The notes beneath the pieces were generated by a model. The model ran no database searches. It was not told the origin of the DNA and saw nothing but the letters and a program-made list of their open reading frames with translations. Positions 14,316 to 21,055 of a DNA stretch of 21,055 bases are shown piece by piece. The translations under genes and the position numbers were made by a program. Position 1 is the first letter of the stretch, and every line of letters begins with the position of its first letter. This stretch comes from a virus, in IMG/VR virus record IMGVR_UViG_3300022413_000050, positions 1 through 21,055 of that record, one strand, 5' to 3'.

Positions 14316-16685
14316 CTACGTTAAGGTTTCATCTAATAATTCATTTTGTTGGACTTGCGGATTCCCGCTCACGCCTGAATTCGGCGCTTCGCCTTGCGCT
14401 TGCGGACCCGGCGTTCCACCCCCGCCACCTAATGATTGTTGGAATTGTTGCACCTGTTGTAATAACTGTTGGCGTTGCGCGGCCTCTTGCGCTTGACTTT
14501 GGACGTTCGTGATATAGACTTGCACCAACGCCTGTACAAACTTATCAATCTCTTCCGCTTCCGGTTGCTGCATGAATGCTAAGATCTGTTGGATGTGTTG
14601 CTGTGGGCCTTCAGTAGGAACTGTGCGCTGTGGCATTCGCCCATTCATCAATACGTTAATGGCTTCTTGCGCCGTAATCGCCAGCCGTCCTTCTGGGTCC
14701 TGTGGCGGCGTGAGATAGCGTGACGGTTCGTGCTGCACCAGCTTGATAAAGTCCGTCAAGAGATTATGAATCTGTTGCGGTCCCACTACGCCAATCTGCA
14801 AGGTCATCGGATTAATCAACATCTGCATCAACGTTTGTAAGACTTGTTGGGCGGTGGCTTTATCTGAATTAAAAGACCCCGCCGTAAATTTGAATTGCAT
14901 TCGTCCGCTAATCATGGCGATATCATCCACCGATTCGTACACATTCCGACCTTGCTGGTCTGGCTCCATCAATCGAAACTGTTTTTGTGGGGGTAAGAAT
15001 CGTTGGTTCAGTTCATGCATGATCCGGTAAATATCTTTGAACCCAGAAAAGAATCGGCGTAAAATCCGTTCAGGGCGAGCATCACCTTGCGATAAAATAC
15101 TTTGCATGCCCGACGCGGTTCGTAACGCCGACGCCTTGCCTTTCGGCACACGCCCAAACTGAATATCGCCTTGCATCGATGCCTTCTCTTGGATCTGCGA
15201 CAATAGCGACAACATATTCAACCCATACGAATCACTCTGCGACGTGAACGCCATAATCTTCAGATCACGCTCTGGGTCATTCATGGGCACACCTTCACCT
15301 GGCGCAATGCGTAAGGTTTCAGGATTCACGCCGCTGGTTGGACGATACGCAAACCACGGGACATTCTTAATCGTCGCCGCATCCACCATTTGATCGTAGG
15401 TAATCTTTTGTAAGTCGTGAAGCGACTCCAAGAGTTCCAATAAACTAATGCCATACGCTCGGCCTTCCACGGGAAGAAACGACGCAGACGCCAAGGGACG
15501 TAACGGTGGGTCGGAAGGGTAGGCTTCTGTAAGATAGCGCACACGTAAAATCGTTTGCGTCTCACGAATCATCCACACCACTAGCTGCTCCTCTAGGCCA
15601 TCCCCATTCACATCCCAGCCTAAGAATGCCTGGATACGTGTGAGAGGTTGAGCGCCAGAAACTTCATCGGGTCGGCTTCGCCCTTGTCCGCCGTGGATGC
15701 CTTCAAATTCATCCTTCAAAACTTTCTGCTCGGAGTTCCCTTCGCCTTCCGTGGGATCTTCCCGCGTGGCGCCTTCGACTTTCGCTAAATCTTCATCAGT
15801 CATTAAGTCGTAATAGCCTTGCTTTTGAAGGCGACGAATTTCATCTAAAGTGGGATAATCCAATAACAAGACATGCTCGGCCCCATTGGGGTTCGCGGGA
15901 GATTGTGCTTGCACATTATCCGAGCGCCACGGCACCACCCATTCATCGACACTCTTCGCAATGACCACCGGCCCATCATACGCCCGCACGTCACGTTGTA
16001 GATTTAATTCCAGGCGTCCGCCTTCCTCTTGGATATACGCTTCTACTGTGACTTTACGTTCCACTTCATTATCGAGAATGGTGCCGCGCCATCGAAACCC
16101 TTCCGTATCAATTTGCGTGAGTTCCACGATCTGAAAGATTTGCTCCATCGCACGACGCACCCCATCCGCAATCGTCACTGTGTCAGGGATGGGATTAAAA
16201 ATATGCAGATCATTGACCGCTTCGTCGTACCGTACCCAGGGCACATGCGCTAAGAAGACCCCATCAACCACGAATTGCTGAACTAACGCGGCCACCGTTT
16301 CTTCGCCAGGTTGCTCCACGAAAAACTGATAGTCCAACAGGTTATCGATATGCTTTTGCTTCTCGACATCCACCTTCTTCATCGCCATCGACTCCACCAC
16401 GGGATGCCGTGCCAGCACCGCGTTATGGATGGTGTCTTGCGTGCGTAAACATTCCGTCATCAAGATCGGCAAATGGGCGTTGCTGGCGTTCGTCCACGGA
16501 AACGTTTTCGGTTCACGCCATCCTCGATACTTCGCATATCGCTGTACCCGCATCTTATTCCATTCGTCGCGATCTTCAAGATCGCGGGTCAATGAATCGC
16601 AGATATGTCCCGCGAGCGTCTTCTCGTCAATATTAAGTGAGGCACGTTTTCTCGACCGCATAGGTTGAACTTTTTTACGTGGCAT
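14316..16685 (-). CDS. Portal protein (789 aa)
   Basis: A 789-residue protein next to the large terminase, in the position and size range of large phage portals, which form the dodecameric DNA entry ring and terminase docking site. After a basic N terminus (MPRKKVQPMRSRKRASLNID) come the PFTN-like motif of many portals (WREPKTFPWTNASNAHLPIL, about residues 55-75), VEQPGEETVAALVQQFVVDG, FLAHVPWVRYDE, IFNPIPDTVTIAD, then LEELLVVWMI-type strands and the central YGISLLELLESLHDLQKITY with DQMVDAATIKNVPWFAYRPT. The last 80 residues are Gln/Gly-rich (AQRQQLLQQVQQFQQ, GGGGGTPGPQAQG), probably a flexible tail or barrel extension. GGAAGG precedes the ATG, which overlaps the upstream zinc-ribbon gene by 11 bases. 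Assignment is by context and pattern. Confidence 0.88.
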   Translation of the reverse strand: MPRKKVQPMRSRKRASLNIDEKTLAGHICDSLTRDLEDRDEWNKMRVQRYAKYRGWREPKTFPWTNASNAHLPILMTECLRTQDTIHNAVLARHPVVESMAMKKVDVEKQKHIDNLLDYQFFVEQPGEETVAALVQQFVVDGVFLAHVPWVRYDEAVNDLHIFNPIPDTVTIADGVRRAMEQIFQIVELTQIDTEGFRWRGTILDNEVERKVTVEAYIQEEGGRLELNLQRDVRAYDGPVVIAKSVDEWVVPWRSDNVQAQSPANPNGAEHVLLLDYPTLDEIRRLQKQGYYDLMTDEDLAKVEGATREDPTEGEGNSEQKVLKDEFEGIHGGQGRSRPDEVSGAQPLTRIQAFLGWDVNGDGLEEQLVVWMIRETQTILRVRYLTEAYPSDPPLRPLASASFLPVEGRAYGISLLELLESLHDLQKITYDQMVDAATIKNVPWFAYRPTSGVNPETLRIAPGEGVPMNDPERDLKIMAFTSQSDSYGLNMLSLLSQIQEKASMQGDIQFGRVPKGKASALRTASGMQSILSQGDARPERILRRFFSGFKDIYRIMHELNQRFLPPQKQFRLMEPDQQGRNVYESVDDIAMISGRMQFKFTAGSFNSDKATAQQVLQTLMQMLINPMTLQIGVVGPQQIHNLLTDFIKLVQHEPSRYLTPPQDPEGRLAITAQEAINVLMNGRMPQRTVPTEGPQQHIQQILAFMQQPEAEEIDKFVQALVQVYITNVQSQAQEAAQRQQLLQQVQQFQQSLGGGGGTPGPQAQGEAPNSGVSGNPQVQQNELLDETLT

Positions 16686-16869
16686 GGCGTCCTTCCTGTA
16701 TCATTGATCCTTGGCACTTCGGGCAAACTGACGGTGGCTTCTCAGGCAAATCCTCTTCACACGGTTCCCAGCGCATGTAATGCGAATCACCGTAATACAC
16801 TTTAGGGCATCCAAGATACAATGTTGCCTGACATTTCGTACACACAATGTACGTCTTAATATCCTTCAT
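16675..16869 (-). CDS. Small zinc-ribbon protein between terminase and portal (64 aa)
   Basis: I take the ATG at 16869 ([20 protein letters not shown]), 14 bases inside the terminase gene, because AAGGAG lies just upstream; the longer frame to 16935 would be read through terminase sequence. CTKC at residues 10-13 and CPKC at 49-52 form a zinc ribbon, with additional Cys at 21 and 37 that could build a second site. Between them is an aromatic/acidic stretch (YYGDSHYMRWEPCEED). The end overlaps the portal start by 11 bases. Function unknown; the knuckle pair and position suggest a structural or nucleic-acid-binding accessory of packaging. Confidence 0.82.
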   Translation of the reverse strand: MKDIKTYIVCTKCQATLYLGCPKVYYGDSHYMRWEPCEEDLPEKPPSVCPKCQGSMIQEGRHAT

Positions 16870-18511
16870 GCATGGCTCCTTGCGGCTTGATAATCGTCCC
16901 TTGATTGCGTAGTAATGCAAACGTGGGCATGTCATTCATTAAGTATTTTAAGAGCGCCGGATAATCATCATACTTCGGCTTGGGTGTCTGTTTTTGATCG
17001 CGGGTCTCTTTGTTCTTATAGTCATCCCACACGAAGCGTTTCATTTGATAAATCGCTAACGCACAATGGGCGTCGTGAAATCGTAAGCGTGGGCGCTTCG
17101 TGAGAGCATCTGGCTTGAGATATTCATCCACCCGCATCCGCCCCACTGAACTATCCATGCCTAGATCACACGGCAACCCCGCCGATGCAAACTCATCCTG
17201 CCACGATACGTCGCGTTTCGTGGACGCCGGAGAGGCCCCCATATTGGGGTCGATAATTCGTTTCGCCACATACAGCCCTAGCTCTCGTTCGATCTCTTTA
17301 CATCGCTTGGCGACTTCCAACGGTTCATCCGCGCATTCTCCCGCGTACACCACCGAGTAATCATCGTTCCCATTGACCTGCACATACATAAACATATGCG
17401 GCTTGCGTGGATGGGGATCAAGGAGAAAGACGGTGGGCCATAACGGGTCAATCTTGAAGTCTGCTACATGCGTGTAATAGGCGCCATCATCAGATAAACA
17501 CTTCACGCAATGATCGCCGTCTAGCAAGGTTTCCTCGTTGCATTTAAAACACCACCACGCCTCCACCGACGTAAACAACGCATGCACCAAGTTAGAGAAC
17601 CGAATCGGTTTTCCTTGGATGCGGCACGCTCGTTCCACTTCCGACATCGCCGCTGCTTCTCGCCGCACGCTCACTTGATCGATATTCAGATTTTCCGTCG
17701 TAACCAATTCGATCCATTCCACGTCGGGATGTTTCTTGGGGCCTTCCTGCCCAATGTCGTAAATCTCATCAAAGATCCAATCAACAGGAATACTCGGATC
17801 ATCCGGCCACGTCATGCCTAAATTCATCCGCCCCCCGACACTCATTATTCGCGCACGGTTCTCTCGATAAATGCTATAGCTGGGTGGCTCATCAATCACG
17901 ACAAGATGAAACTCCCCTGACGCAAACTTCGCCGGATCTTGGTCATGGCTCATAAACTGGAAAATGGAATGGCCCAACACCCGGTCTAAATTATCCGGGT
18001 CACGGCACAACACCGTTAATTGACGCTTCGACTCCTTCCAACTTTTCTCCCAACTGCCACTCAGTAAACAATCGCGTGGAATCCACCCCCAATGCCCCGC
18101 TTCACTCCCTTGTACCCCAAAGCCATTCCAACTGGAGTACCGTAATTTCTGGAGAATCACCGGCGCCAACGTGGTCGTATGCGACTCACACACCACGCGC
18201 ACGGAAATCGGCCCACGAATCTTTTCGCGTGGATAACTGGCACGTAATGACTCAGGAATCACGCCCGTCGCTTGGATGGCCGCTTCCGCTAAATTCGTAT
18301 CCGTCTTGCCCGACCGATTCCCGCCACCAATCCCCATCAGATGCGCCGTGGATCGATGCACTTTCCAGGCATTCGCTGACGTAGGCTTGTAATACAATAA
18401 CTGCCATTCCTGGCGGTCTTTTTGAGTGAAAACTAACGCTTCGTTGGTGAGTTCGACGAGTTGATCGTCAGTCAGGAGGGAAAGGTCGCGTGGAAGGGTG
18501 GCTAGGCTCAC
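16856..18511 (-). CDS. terL: Terminase large subunit with zinc-ribbon-like insertion (551 aa)
   Basis: This is the DNA-packaging motor: an ATPase that pumps DNA into the prohead and a nuclease that cuts concatemers. Walker A is GGGNRSGKT (residues 62-70) and Walker B LVVIDEP (203-209, catalytic Glu 208). The RNase-H-like nuclease half shows candidate acidic residues at [11 protein letters not shown] (Asp 365), IIDPNMG (Asp 421) and YDDYPALL (Asp 515/516). Between the two domains sits CFKC...HCVKC (Cys 321, 324, 335, 338), a compact zinc-binding knuckle pair not typical of terminases known to me. Length is within the normal range. The GTG start at 18511 overlaps the previous stop (GTGA), with GGAAG upstream; the end overlaps the next gene by 14 bases. 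Confidence 0.94.
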   Translation of the reverse strand: MSLATLPRDLSLLTDDQLVELTNEALVFTQKDRQEWQLLYYKPTSANAWKVHRSTAHLMGIGGGNRSGKTDTNLAEAAIQATGVIPESLRASYPREKIRGPISVRVVCESHTTTLAPVILQKLRYSSWNGFGVQGSEAGHWGWIPRDCLLSGSWEKSWKESKRQLTVLCRDPDNLDRVLGHSIFQFMSHDQDPAKFASGEFHLVVIDEPPSYSIYRENRARIMSVGGRMNLGMTWPDDPSIPVDWIFDEIYDIGQEGPKKHPDVEWIELVTTENLNIDQVSVRREAAAMSEVERACRIQGKPIRFSNLVHALFTSVEAWWCFKCNEETLLDGDHCVKCLSDDGAYYTHVADFKIDPLWPTVFLLDPHPRKPHMFMYVQVNGNDDYSVVYAGECADEPLEVAKRCKEIERELGLYVAKRIIDPNMGASPASTKRDVSWQDEFASAGLPCDLGMDSSVGRMRVDEYLKPDALTKRPRLRFHDAHCALAIYQMKRFVWDDYKNKETRDQKQTPKPKYDDYPALLKYLMNDMPTFALLRNQGTIIKPQGAMHEGY

Positions 18512-18645
18512 TTGCGTTTCTTCCTTTTTTTGCCTGCCTTCGTCAATGACGCCGCCACCGCCTGCTTCTGTGGGTGTCCCGCCTTAACCATCTCTTTGAT
18601 ATTCTTACTGATCGTCTTGCGACTTTTTCCACACTTGAGAGGCAT
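18508..18645 (-). CDS. Lys-rich small protein resembling the DUF6496 family (45 aa)
   Basis: ATG at 18645, with GAGGAGG seven bases upstream; TGA overlaps the terminase GTG. The product [20 protein letters not shown] then [20 protein letters not shown] and a basic end closely follows the pattern MPLKxGKSxxTISKNIxxxxxAGxPQKQAVAxALxKAG that I recall from many phage and bacterial microproteins labelled DUF6496. No function is established as far as I know; the charge suggests nucleic acid or partner binding. Being immediately upstream of the large terminase is in line with the family's frequent presence in phage packaging regions. Confidence 0.82.
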   Translation of the reverse strand: MPLKCGKSRKTISKNIKEMVKAGHPQKQAVAASLTKAGKKRKKRK

Positions 18646-18751
18646 ACAGCTCCTCCTCAACTTTGGTCAATTGCGACATTTTCGCCGACACTTCCAACCG
18701 TTGCACTCGCTGTTCAATCTTCTTGATCTGCTCCCGCTCCGCTCGTGTCAT
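18605..18751 (-). CDS. Small coiled-coil-like protein, 48 aa
   Basis: ATG at 18751 follows CCGGAGG with a seven-base spacer; TAA ends at 18605. The product [20 protein letters not shown] continues [20 protein letters not shown] and ends WKKSQDDQ. Leu/Ile/Val/Met residues recur at heptad-like intervals in residues 9-36, suggesting a short coiled coil. It overlaps the upstream gene by 38 bases and the downstream gene by 41 bases in other frames, an unusually dense arrangement. No function is recognised. Confidence 0.7.
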   Translation of the reverse strand: MTRAEREQIKKIEQRVQRLEVSAKMSQLTKVEEELYASQVWKKSQDDQ

Positions 18752-19190
18752 GCTGTACCTCCGGCGTTACATTAATCGTCATGCGCTCCCGCTTTCGCCG
18801 GTCTAACTCCTCCGTGAGCGCCGGTAAGACATCCATAATCTTCTGCCTCCCCTGGAAATTCACGGTGGTCGTGGGTTTATCCAACTCTAATTGACGCATA
18901 TCAAAGCATTGACGGGCCGCATTCATCCGATCCCGCACCGTCATCTTCTTCACCTCCTCACGGGTGATGCCTCGCGCCAATCTCAACCCTAAATTGCCGT
19001 AATACTTTGCCCGTGCGTCACTGTCGGGCATCTCTTTCGCCCAAAGCTCTGAATCCCGCGTCTTATCGGCCAAATCAGCCAGTTCGTCATCCGATAATTT
19101 CGTTGGATCAATCGGTAATTCACTCAACGCCGTCGCTAAGGCTTGCGTGGAACTCGGCGGAATATTGGGTGGCGTCTTAAACCGCTGCAT
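18714..19190 (-). CDS. Putative small terminase subunit or packaging accessory (158 aa)
   Basis: I choose the ATG at 19190 (MQRFKTPPNIPPSSTQALAT) because GGAAGG lies five bases upstream; an open frame to 19277 would overlap the previous gene by 100 bases. The product is helical and charged: SDDELADLADKTRDSELWAK, ARAKYYGNLGLRLARGITRE, TVRDRMNAARQCFDMRQLEL, IMDVLPALTEELDRRKRERM. Small terminase subunits have this size, helical content and place, two tiny genes before the large subunit, and bind the packaging-initiation site. No clear helix-turn-helix can be read, so the call is by context only. The C-terminal acidic tail (GAGADQED) is also common in such proteins. Confidence 0.5.
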   Translation of the reverse strand: MQRFKTPPNIPPSSTQALATALSELPIDPTKLSDDELADLADKTRDSELWAKEMPDSDARAKYYGNLGLRLARGITREEVKKMTVRDRMNAARQCFDMRQLELDKPTTTVNFQGRQKIMDVLPALTEELDRRKRERMTINVTPEVQHDTSGAGADQED

Positions 19191-19401
19191 ACGCCTTCCA
19201 TTCCCCCGCCATTTGCGAGTAATACACACGCTCATATTGCGCTTTCGGTAAATACTCCATAGTCTCCGCCCCCTCACCCGCCAATTTCTTCTTCGTACAC
19301 CACGCTATTCCCCAATCTTCCACCATATACCGAGCCAATGTGCCATGCTCTAACAACTTCTCCCCTCGTTTGCGCCGGAAAAACCATTTCGGATACATCA
19401 T
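19177..19401 (-). CDS. Small unknown protein, 74 aa
   Basis: The ATG at 19401 overlaps the stop of the peptidase gene (ATGA) and follows a GGGGGG sequence suitable as ribosome site. The product MMYPKWFFRRKRGEKLLEHG contains a basic, aromatic N terminus, then TLARYMVEDWGIAWCTKKKL and YLPKAQYERVYYSQMAGEWK. It is soluble by appearance, with one Cys. It stands between the lysis-type genes and the packaging genes. I do not recognise the family and see no catalytic motif. Confidence 0.7.
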   Translation of the reverse strand: MMYPKWFFRRKRGEKLLEHGTLARYMVEDWGIAWCTKKKLAGEGAETMEYLPKAQYERVYYSQMAGEWKAYAAV

Positions 19402-19709
19402 TTCACCCCCCGATTCTTTTGAATGTGGAAATGATCTGCCTCCAACAACACCAAATAGTCACTCCCTAACAACTCTTGCGCCGCCAATTGCACATTCTTC
19501 CGCAACTCAAACGGCACATCACAACTCTGAAAGTCCAAGCTCCTCGCTTCGTAGTGTCCTGACGTGAGACTATGCGTACCATCCATTCCGCTCGTTAATG
19601 TCGGCTCGTATGCCATGGAAATCGTCCGCTGACACGCCTCCTCCCACGCCGCTTTAATCTCTAAACAAGTGGCGTTCCACATCACGCATGTATTCTGCTT
19701 AAACTTCAT
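19398..19709 (-). CDS. M15-type peptidase, likely endolysin (103 aa)
   Basis: Residues 39-59 read TSGMDGTHSLTSGHYEARSLD and residues 87-97 VLLEADHFHIQ. These match the zinc peptidase M15 fold: zinc ligands His 52 and Asp 59 (H-x6-D), and the ExxH pair Glu 90 / His 93, with His 95 following. M15 enzymes hydrolyse peptide cross-links of peptidoglycan (D-Ala-D-Ala or L-Ala-D-Glu type), and many phages use minimal single-domain versions of about 100-150 residues for cell lysis. The short length leaves only the catalytic core, without a cell-wall binding domain. No signal peptide is visible, so export would depend on a holin, which fits the small membrane genes directly upstream. The start overlaps the upstream stop (ATGA). 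Confidence 0.82.
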   Translation of the reverse strand: MKFKQNTCVMWNATCLEIKAAWEEACQRTISMAYEPTLTSGMDGTHSLTSGHYEARSLDFQSCDVPFELRKNVQLAAQELLGSDYLVLLEADHFHIQKNRGVK

Positions 19710-19945
19710 CCTAAATATGTTTCATCAATCACAGGGATGAGACAATACCCTTGCACCGTCCAAGGCTTCGTCGGTAATTGTTGCACCTCCTCATCCGACG
19801 CCTGCTTTAACCCCTCAATCAACGTGCGTGCCGCCGTCTGGCACGCTTCATACGTCCCATACTCCTGGTGGGTGGCTTCCTTCACCCCCTGACAGCCTGT
19901 ACTCATGCCGACATGACACACAATCACCCAGACGAGATACATCAT
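19706..19945 (-). CDS. Small exported or lipoprotein-like protein in the lysis cassette (79 aa)
   Basis: The N terminus MMYLVWVIVCHVGMSTGCQG is hydrophobic and ends in a Gly-Cys, resembling a short signal or lipoprotein leader, though the -3 position is not the usual Leu. Residues 20-79 are soluble (THQEYGTYEACQTAARTLIE, KPWTVQGYCLIPVIDETYLG), and four Cys in total (10, 18, 35, 68) allow a disulphide outside the cytoplasm. It lies one base after the upstream membrane-protein gene and overlaps the peptidase gene by four bases. A spanin-type outer-membrane lipoprotein (Rz1-like) partner is possible from position, but the typical Pro-rich sequence is absent, so this remains open. Confidence 0.68.
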   Translation of the reverse strand: MMYLVWVIVCHVGMSTGCQGVKEATHQEYGTYEACQTAARTLIEGLKQASDEEVQQLPTKPWTVQGYCLIPVIDETYLG

Positions 19946-19946
19946 C

Positions 19947-20357
19947 TCAATGCTTATGCTCTTCCGTTACAGATAAAAACTCCTTTAACCGCTTACATCG
20001 ACTCGTCTCTTTTGTCCCCGCACATTGCTCCAATAACAAATACGCAATAATCTCATCCTTCCGCAGACTTTGCGTGTTATGGGACTCCAGCAACGTCAAG
20101 TGCCTGCCGAATGACTCACTAATTTCCACTAACGCCTTGCCCTGCTGCTTTAGCGCTTCCGTCTGTCCCGCATGCTCAATCCCTCGCTGGCGCATCTCCC
20201 ATAACGACGGCGTAATAATCATGCCTCGCGCCTCCAAATAAAACACCACAATCAAACAAAACGGCGTGCCAATAAACAGCGAGATAATTAATACGCGGGT
20301 CTTCTCCCACTCGCTCAACACGTCAAGCACCGTCTTTAACGGTGACTCAATATTCAA
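19947..20357 (-). CDS. Membrane-anchored small protein of the lysis cassette, TTG start (136 aa)
   Basis: Starts with TTG at 20357, which overlaps the stop of the holin-like gene (TTGA); no better ATG stands nearby in frame. After MNIESPLKTVLDVLSEWEKT comes one hydrophobic segment, residues about 22-42 (VLIISLFIGTPFCLIVVFYL), followed by a long helical, charged tail (QRGIEHAGQTEALKQQGKAL, DEIIAYLLLEQCAGTKETSR). One N-terminal membrane helix plus a coiled-coil-like tail resembles inner-membrane spanins (Rz-like) or pinholin-associated proteins, which would suit a lysis role beside a peptidoglycan peptidase. This is inference from architecture; orientation and partner cannot be read. Confidence 0.68.
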   Translation of the reverse strand: MNIESPLKTVLDVLSEWEKTRVLIISLFIGTPFCLIVVFYLEARGMIITPSLWEMRQRGIEHAGQTEALKQQGKALVEISESFGRHLTLLESHNTQSLRKDEIIAYLLLEQCAGTKETSRCKRLKEFLSVTEEHKH

Positions 20358-20530
20358 ACGCCTGCCACGCCCTTACGTATAGCGCCTAACCCACTCACCG
20401 CAATACCTAACTCCTTAATTACTCCGCCAACCTCTATCCAGCCTAACGCTTCCGCCAGTAGCCCGGCGTACGTCACCACCACACCCACTACCGTCAAATA
20501 TCCCTTGCCTGTCATCATCACCTTATCCAT
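20354..20530 (-). CDS. Holin-like small membrane protein (58 aa)
   Basis: ATG at 20530 follows GGGAGGAAATGT, a strong ribosome site; TGA ends at 20354. The product MDKVMMTGKGYLTVVGVVVT continues YAGLLAEALGWIEVGGVIKE and LGIAVSGLGAIRKGVAGV. Two hydrophobic stretches (about 11-29 and 33-50) are separated by a short polar turn with Glu and Trp, and a basic residue pair (RK) follows. This is the usual shape of small class II-like phage holins or of other tiny phage membrane proteins I recall ending in GLxAIRKG. It is next to membrane and peptidase genes, supporting the holin reading, but small size makes it tentative. Confidence 0.68.
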   Translation of the reverse strand: MDKVMMTGKGYLTVVGVVVTYAGLLAEALGWIEVGGVIKELGIAVSGLGAIRKGVAGV

Positions 20531-20687
20531 ACATTTCCTCCCTCTCTACATATAATCGTAACCGCTCGCCCACGTTCAGTTCCGTAAAGAATTGACGCAC
20601 CTCGCCACTAATGGCGCACTCCTGCTCCATCAACACTTGCACTACGTCAGCGTCTATCCCGAGGATCGTGAGGGTGAGGGGCGCCAT
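20523..20687 (-). CDS. Small protein at the head of the minus-strand gene run (54 aa)
   Basis: ATG at 20687, TAA ending at 20523, overlapping the next gene by eight bases. The product MAPLTLTILGIDADVVQVLM then EQECAISGEVRQFFTELNVG and ERLRLYVEREEMYG is acidic and soluble-looking, with one Cys. An in-frame stop lies 33 bases upstream of the ATG, so it cannot extend far; only a weak AAGG sequence, about 18 bases away, could serve as ribosome site. It is the first gene of the run that I can support; everything to its right is non-coding or undetermined. Function unknown. Confidence 0.6.
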   Translation of the reverse strand: MAPLTLTILGIDADVVQVLMEQECAISGEVRQFFTELNVGERLRLYVEREEMYG

Positions 20688-21055
20688 GCGTGGGAGTGTA
20701 AAGGACCTTACGTAGAATTAACAAGGGTGGATTGGCTAAGGGCGGTGGATGTGGGGGGGGTGGCCATTAGGTGTTACTACTTATATGGAAGCAACGAGAG
20801 ACCGGAGAGCACATTCAAAGATGCTGCACCAGTGCAACAAGGTTGTTGCACCAGCGCACACCCGTACAGTCTTATTTATTATATATTATGGATGCTGGGG
20901 GGTGTGTATTTGGGGAAATGGGTTGCGGGATAATTTGGCGGCGCGGGACTCAACGTTCCCACGAGGGGGGTGGGGGTGTGCCGATTGCCTAATGCCATCC
21001 ACTTAATGGATAAATAAGATAAAAGTAGGGCCAACGTCGCATAACTGTTATTGTG
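20688..21055. other. Non-coding right end with regulatory-looking elements
   Basis: No gene is supported here. The plus strand is G-rich with runs of 6-8 G (around 20752-20760, 20896-20902, 20964-20976), opposite to the C-rich plus strand across the genes. It contains a palindrome at 20832-20851, a 10-base direct repeat around it and an AT-rich tract (20871-20889). A TATAAT-like hexamer on the minus strand lies at 20878-20883, but no matching -35 box is present at 17 bases, so I do not call a promoter. Plus-strand open frames exist but look accidental. The region may hold the control site for the leftward gene run. Confidence 0.5.
20832..20851. promoter_or_regulatory. Palindrome with 9-bp arms, candidate operator
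   Basis: GTGCAACAA and TTGTTGCAC are perfect inverted copies separated by GG. The palindrome is embedded in a direct repeat: GCACCAGTGC at 20826-20835 and GCACCAGCGC at 20848-20857, spaced 22 bases (about two helical turns). The two-base loop argues against a terminator hairpin and no T-run follows on either strand. A dimeric or tetrameric DNA-binding protein is the natural reading; it lies about 145 bases upstream of the first supported minus-strand gene. Confidence 0.5.

Noticed and set aside
20800-20831. tRNA-like 3' end (ATTCAAAG and a GCACCA end)
   Set aside because: The putative T-arm has only four paired bases with a ten-base loop, and no acceptor or anticodon stem can be drawn upstream.
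20878-20906. Minus-strand sigma70-type promoter from the TATAAT-like hexamer
   Set aside because: The position 17 bases upstream reads CACACC, with no resemblance to TTGACA; the hexamer lies in a general AT-rich tract.
20592-20933. Plus-strand frame of 113 codons ending in a hydrophobic segment
   Set aside because: Its first third is antisense to the supported 54-aa gene, there is no ribosome site, and the other plus-strand frames are equally open here, so it is likely chance in G-rich sequence.

Overview
The window looks like the packaging, virion-structure and lysis half of a tailed bacteriophage genome (Caudoviricetes). Every gene I can support lies on the minus strand, so expression runs from right to left. 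The genes are packed almost without gaps: most neighbours overlap by 1-50 bases, often through ATGA, GTGA or TTGA stop/start junctions, and many have a clear Shine-Dalgarno sequence. That implies a bacterial host, but nothing here identifies which one. There are no tRNA, rRNA, CRISPR or transposon sequences.

Layout from right to left (order of transcription). (1) 20688-21055: about 370 bases with no convincing gene; it holds a palindrome, a direct repeat and an AT-rich tract, and its strand composition differs from the rest. (2) 19177-20687: small genes that look like a lysis cassette: a 54-aa protein, a 58-aa holin-like membrane protein, a 136-aa membrane-anchored protein, a 79-aa exported or lipoprotein-like protein, an M15-type peptidase that is the likely endolysin, and a 74-aa unknown. 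(3) 14316-19190: DNA packaging: a putative small terminase, two small proteins, the large terminase with an unusual CxxC...CxxC insertion, a free-standing zinc-ribbon protein and a 789-aa portal. (4) 9188-14306: head genes: several micro- and small proteins, a scaffold-like protein, a second zinc-ribbon protein, a 246-aa candidate decoration protein, the major capsid protein and small virion proteins. (5) 1-9170: large appendage or surface genes: a beta-helix protein, an 860-aa kelch-repeat protein with a signal-like N terminus, three related Ig-like/base-domain proteins, small proteins carrying a recurrent KR...FEPDG...DR module, and a repetitive fibre-like protein that runs off the left edge inside a tandem repeat.

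The genes form one assembly programme: terminase and portal package DNA into a scaffolded capsid, accessory virion proteins decorate it, the left-hand genes would make host-contact appendages, and the right-hand cassette would release progeny. No tail tube, tape measure, tail completion or replication genes are visible; they would have to lie outside the window. The most unusual features are the two-level tandem repeat at the left edge, the module shared among three small or repetitive proteins, the zinc-ribbon theme in the packaging and head genes, and the secreted-looking kelch protein inside the virion gene run. All functional calls are from reading the sequence; no database search was possible.
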